From: Metopolophium dirhodum
Taxonomy: Eukaryota > Arthropoda > Insecta > Hemiptera > Aphididae
Assembly: GCF_019925205.1 (NCBI RefSeq)
Contig: NC_083560.1
Span: forward strand, 5,270,001-5,334,000
Direction of reading: 5' to 3'
DNA length: 64,000 nt
Shown: one piece after another, positions 62,111-64,000 of the stretch
How the letters are laid out: every line of letters starts with the position of its first letter
How positions within the stretch are numbered: the stretch's first letter is position 1
Program-made: the position numbers and the translations under genes
Notes under the pieces: model-generated
What the model was told of the DNA's origin: nothing
Databases searched by the model: none
The model's input: only the letters and a program-made list of their open reading frames with translations

Positions 62111-62289
62111 GTAGAAGAAACGTATACTAATGTTATACCTATAGTGCGTATTATTTAATCGAACGATGTTTAACGAACTATATAATATTATCAGAGATGC
62201 ATTTAACGTTACGGTATCTGTCTGTCTGCCTGTACCCACTATATCTATATGGATATCTCTCTCTCTCTCTCTCACACGAAGCTATTTTT

Positions 62290-62567
62290 GAGCTTGTGTG
62301 TTCAACGTCAAAGGAAAGAAAAAGGATTATATATCGTGGACTCATCTGTCGATGTCGAGTTGATTTCGTCGATGTGCAAACGTGTAAAGATACTGACCAA
62401 TCCGTTTCCTTAAGGAAAGCTTCGATTCCAATGTCTCAAACAGATGGACAGTTGTATTTGAGATGCAATTGTAAGGCAAACTGTGTATCGAAGAAGTGTA
62501 GTTGTAGATCCCAGGCATTTCATGTAATTCAAAATGTCATAATAGTTTATCTTGTTGCAACAAATAA
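62290..62567 (+). pseudogene. Cys-rich C-terminal tail of a transposon protein (KRBA2-like)
   Basis: The plus-strand frame encodes ASIPMSQTDGQLYLRCNCKA, NCVSKKCSCRSQ and then leaves frame. In the next frame, from 62523, CNSKCHNSLSCCNK and a stop follow directly. The joined pattern of Cys pairs is the Cys-rich tail that I associate with integrase-bearing KRBA2-like transposon proteins. A one-base shift near 62520 breaks it. The integrase itself is not present in the window. Family recall is moderate; the frameshift is seen directly. Confidence 0.5.
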
Positions 62568-62730
62568 TTTTTATGATATAAAATAAAATAATTTATGGTT
62601 AATTATTAACTCTTTGAGTGATGAATTAATTTGTAAAAATTATTTTATCATTAGGTGTTATCATCTTTTTTTACAAAATGTCAACATTCACCAGTGAATG
62701 TCTACTTCTAAGAAAAAATTGACATTCACC

Positions 62731-63109
62731 TTAACATATACACATTACCCACGTAGCGTGTGTGTCTCGTTCACCCGTCTGTTTTTGGTTGTTCGTCCAT
62801 TATATGTAGGCTATCTATTATATTATTACTACAGTTTATAATAATATATTATACGCATTACATTAAACAATTTATAGGTACATCCCGGTATTGGGAAAAT
62901 ATGGCCTCGCACGTTTTACGAGTGTTTTTTGTATAATTTAAAAACGTGCCTGTAATATTGCAGTAGGCACACATATTATGGAAAGCATCTTGAAGAGTTT
63001 CGCATTCTTTCGTCTGGTCATTTTTCGATATTATGACGATTTTTTTATGGCGACAATTCTCGAAACATATACGTGCATTGCATATGGTATATATTATTAT
63101 GTCTATTGT
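62731..63109. other. AT-rich linker without a gene
   Basis: No recognised feature. The frame at 62978-63202 crosses into the GC-rich block and shows no domain. Confidence 0.4.
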
Positions 63110-64000
63110 AAACCACTGTGTGACGGGGAGTATAAGACCATTCCCCCGAGGGTTGTTACACCTTTATCCATTTTTCTCGAGGGCGGCTACTTCACGCCTT
63201 AATAACGCGGTCGCGTCCCTCCGACGGGTTACGTCGGGGCGCCCTGGCGCCAGGCCGGCGTTCCCCCGCCGGCTACTTTCGTATGAGGTAGATCGTTGCT
63301 CTCGCTGATCCGCGTCGGCGAGCGCTGGATTCGACCCAGTCAAATTCCTCCCCTTCTACTAAAGCGCTACTCCCGACAGCCCCCGGGAGGCCATCCACAT
63401 GTGTCGCAAACGCGCGGCCGGCGAGCGCGAGCACGCGAGGTACACGCGCGCGTTGGTCGGACGCACGCCACATAGCTTGACGGGCACTGATACCGTTCGG
63501 GCGTTAGCAATGTCGGGTTTTCAGTGGGGCTGTCCTCGTTAGGTTAGGTTAGGGATGAGATTGAAGGATCCATTATCCAGATTACTCACAACGACTCTTT
63601 TCCCACTAGCATCGGCACCGGGACAGTTCTTACTCTGTCGCGGTGCGACCTTTTTTGAGTGATACGGTTTTCTTTTGCCGGGTGCCGTGTCCGTACCGAA
63701 TGCTCGGGTTTGAGTGCTTGTCGGTGGGTGCCCCCCAGCCAGACTTCCACCTTGCACGTATTCGCACACGAGTTGGTCGGGCCCGTGTGCTCTCAGTCAG
63801 GTTCGTGCTAGAAGCGCCAGCGCGCCCACGGAGGTCCGCGTGTGCTTCGCCCGCCGTGAGCTGGCGCCTCTCGCCCAATCCCACTGGTTTGTCACAGGTG
63901 GTATGGTACCCCCACTCAGGTAGTTTGTTCCCGTGCGGAAAAGGAAAGTGCCCTCATCAAAATCTGACAATTCTACAAAATTTGAGAGTTATTCCCGTAG
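63110..64000. other. GC-rich block of unknown nature with (TTAGG)3
   Basis: Base composition changes sharply near 63110 from AT-rich to GC-rich and stays so nearly to the window end. The block contains ttaggttaggttagg at 63539-63553, three units of the insect telomeric repeat. Minus-strand frames (63273-63473, 63539-63769, 63630-63884) are Arg/Gly-rich and match no domain I recognise; the longest overlap each other, so at most one could be real. A retrotransposon fragment entering from the right edge, possibly one linked to telomeric repeats, would explain both composition and motif, but no reverse transcriptase is visible here. Confidence 0.45.

Larger units (their letters stand above)
61412..62730 (+). 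mobile_element. Element with 12 bp inverted ends around a Cys-rich protein fragment
   Basis: The ends ggtgaatgtcaa (61412-61423) and ttgacattcacc (62719-62730) are exact complements, and gtgaatgtttacattcac lies just inside the left end. The interior holds a tandem-repeat block (61629-62110) and a coding remnant (62290-62567). No target duplication was recognised. The class is uncertain; the protein fragment suggests an element encoding a DDE integrase of the kind found in KRBA2-like genes. Confidence 0.5.

Overview
The window reads as AT-rich insect nuclear DNA, most likely from an aphid. It has two intron-bearing animal genes with GT-AG introns of 60 bp to 14 kb, CpG-richer islands at their 5' ends, a tRNA-derived SINE, a Helitron, several hAT elements, Ty3/gypsy-type elements and one insect-type TTAGG run. 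No bacterial genes, rRNA genes, functional tRNA genes or CRISPR arrays were seen. The aphid call is inference from general repeat character; the species cannot be named from sequence alone.

Region by region: 1-8450 holds no convincing gene; it carries a dispersed repeat, a SINE (4530-4819), a MITE (5624-5935) and a fold-back repeat (7097-7322). 8460-13241 (+) is a DEAF-1 gene (SAND plus MYND zinc finger) in eight recognised exons. It has an in-frame TAG, a frameshift in an A8 run inside the SAND domain, an in-frame TAA, and no visible ATG, so it is either a decaying copy or suffers local sequence errors. A 601 bp Helitron sits in its longest 3' intron. 13250-17480 is mainly a long composite dispersed repeat.

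17485-31475 is one 13,991 bp element with 1.4 kb terminal inverted repeats that carry ~105 bp tandem units, flanked by the 6 bp duplication CATAGG. No transposase is visible in it. Nested inside is an LTR element (19125-24945, two 726 bp LTRs, ATAT duplication). Its only ORF (20284-22413, 709 aa) encodes a Gag with two zinc knuckles, a DTG aspartic protease and then a macro domain of the Poa1p/TARG1 type. It has no reverse transcriptase or integrase. This Gag-protease-macrodomain fusion is the most unusual object in the window.

31480-36190 is gene-poor. 36198-55743 (-) is a fimbrin/plastin gene: 11 coding exons, 638 codons, with EF-hand and four calponin-homology domains, all splice phases agreeing. 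Its first intron (41195-55653) is ~14.5 kb and hosts a hAT element with an exact 8 bp duplication, a decayed Ty3/gypsy element and a second hAT relic. 55744-64000 carries the fimbrin 5' region, three further DNA-transposon remnants, a Cys-rich transposon protein tail and, from ~63110, a GC-rich block of unknown nature containing (TTAGG)3.

Most of the window is transposons nested in each other and in host introns. The two host genes are unrelated: a transcription factor and an actin-bundling protein.
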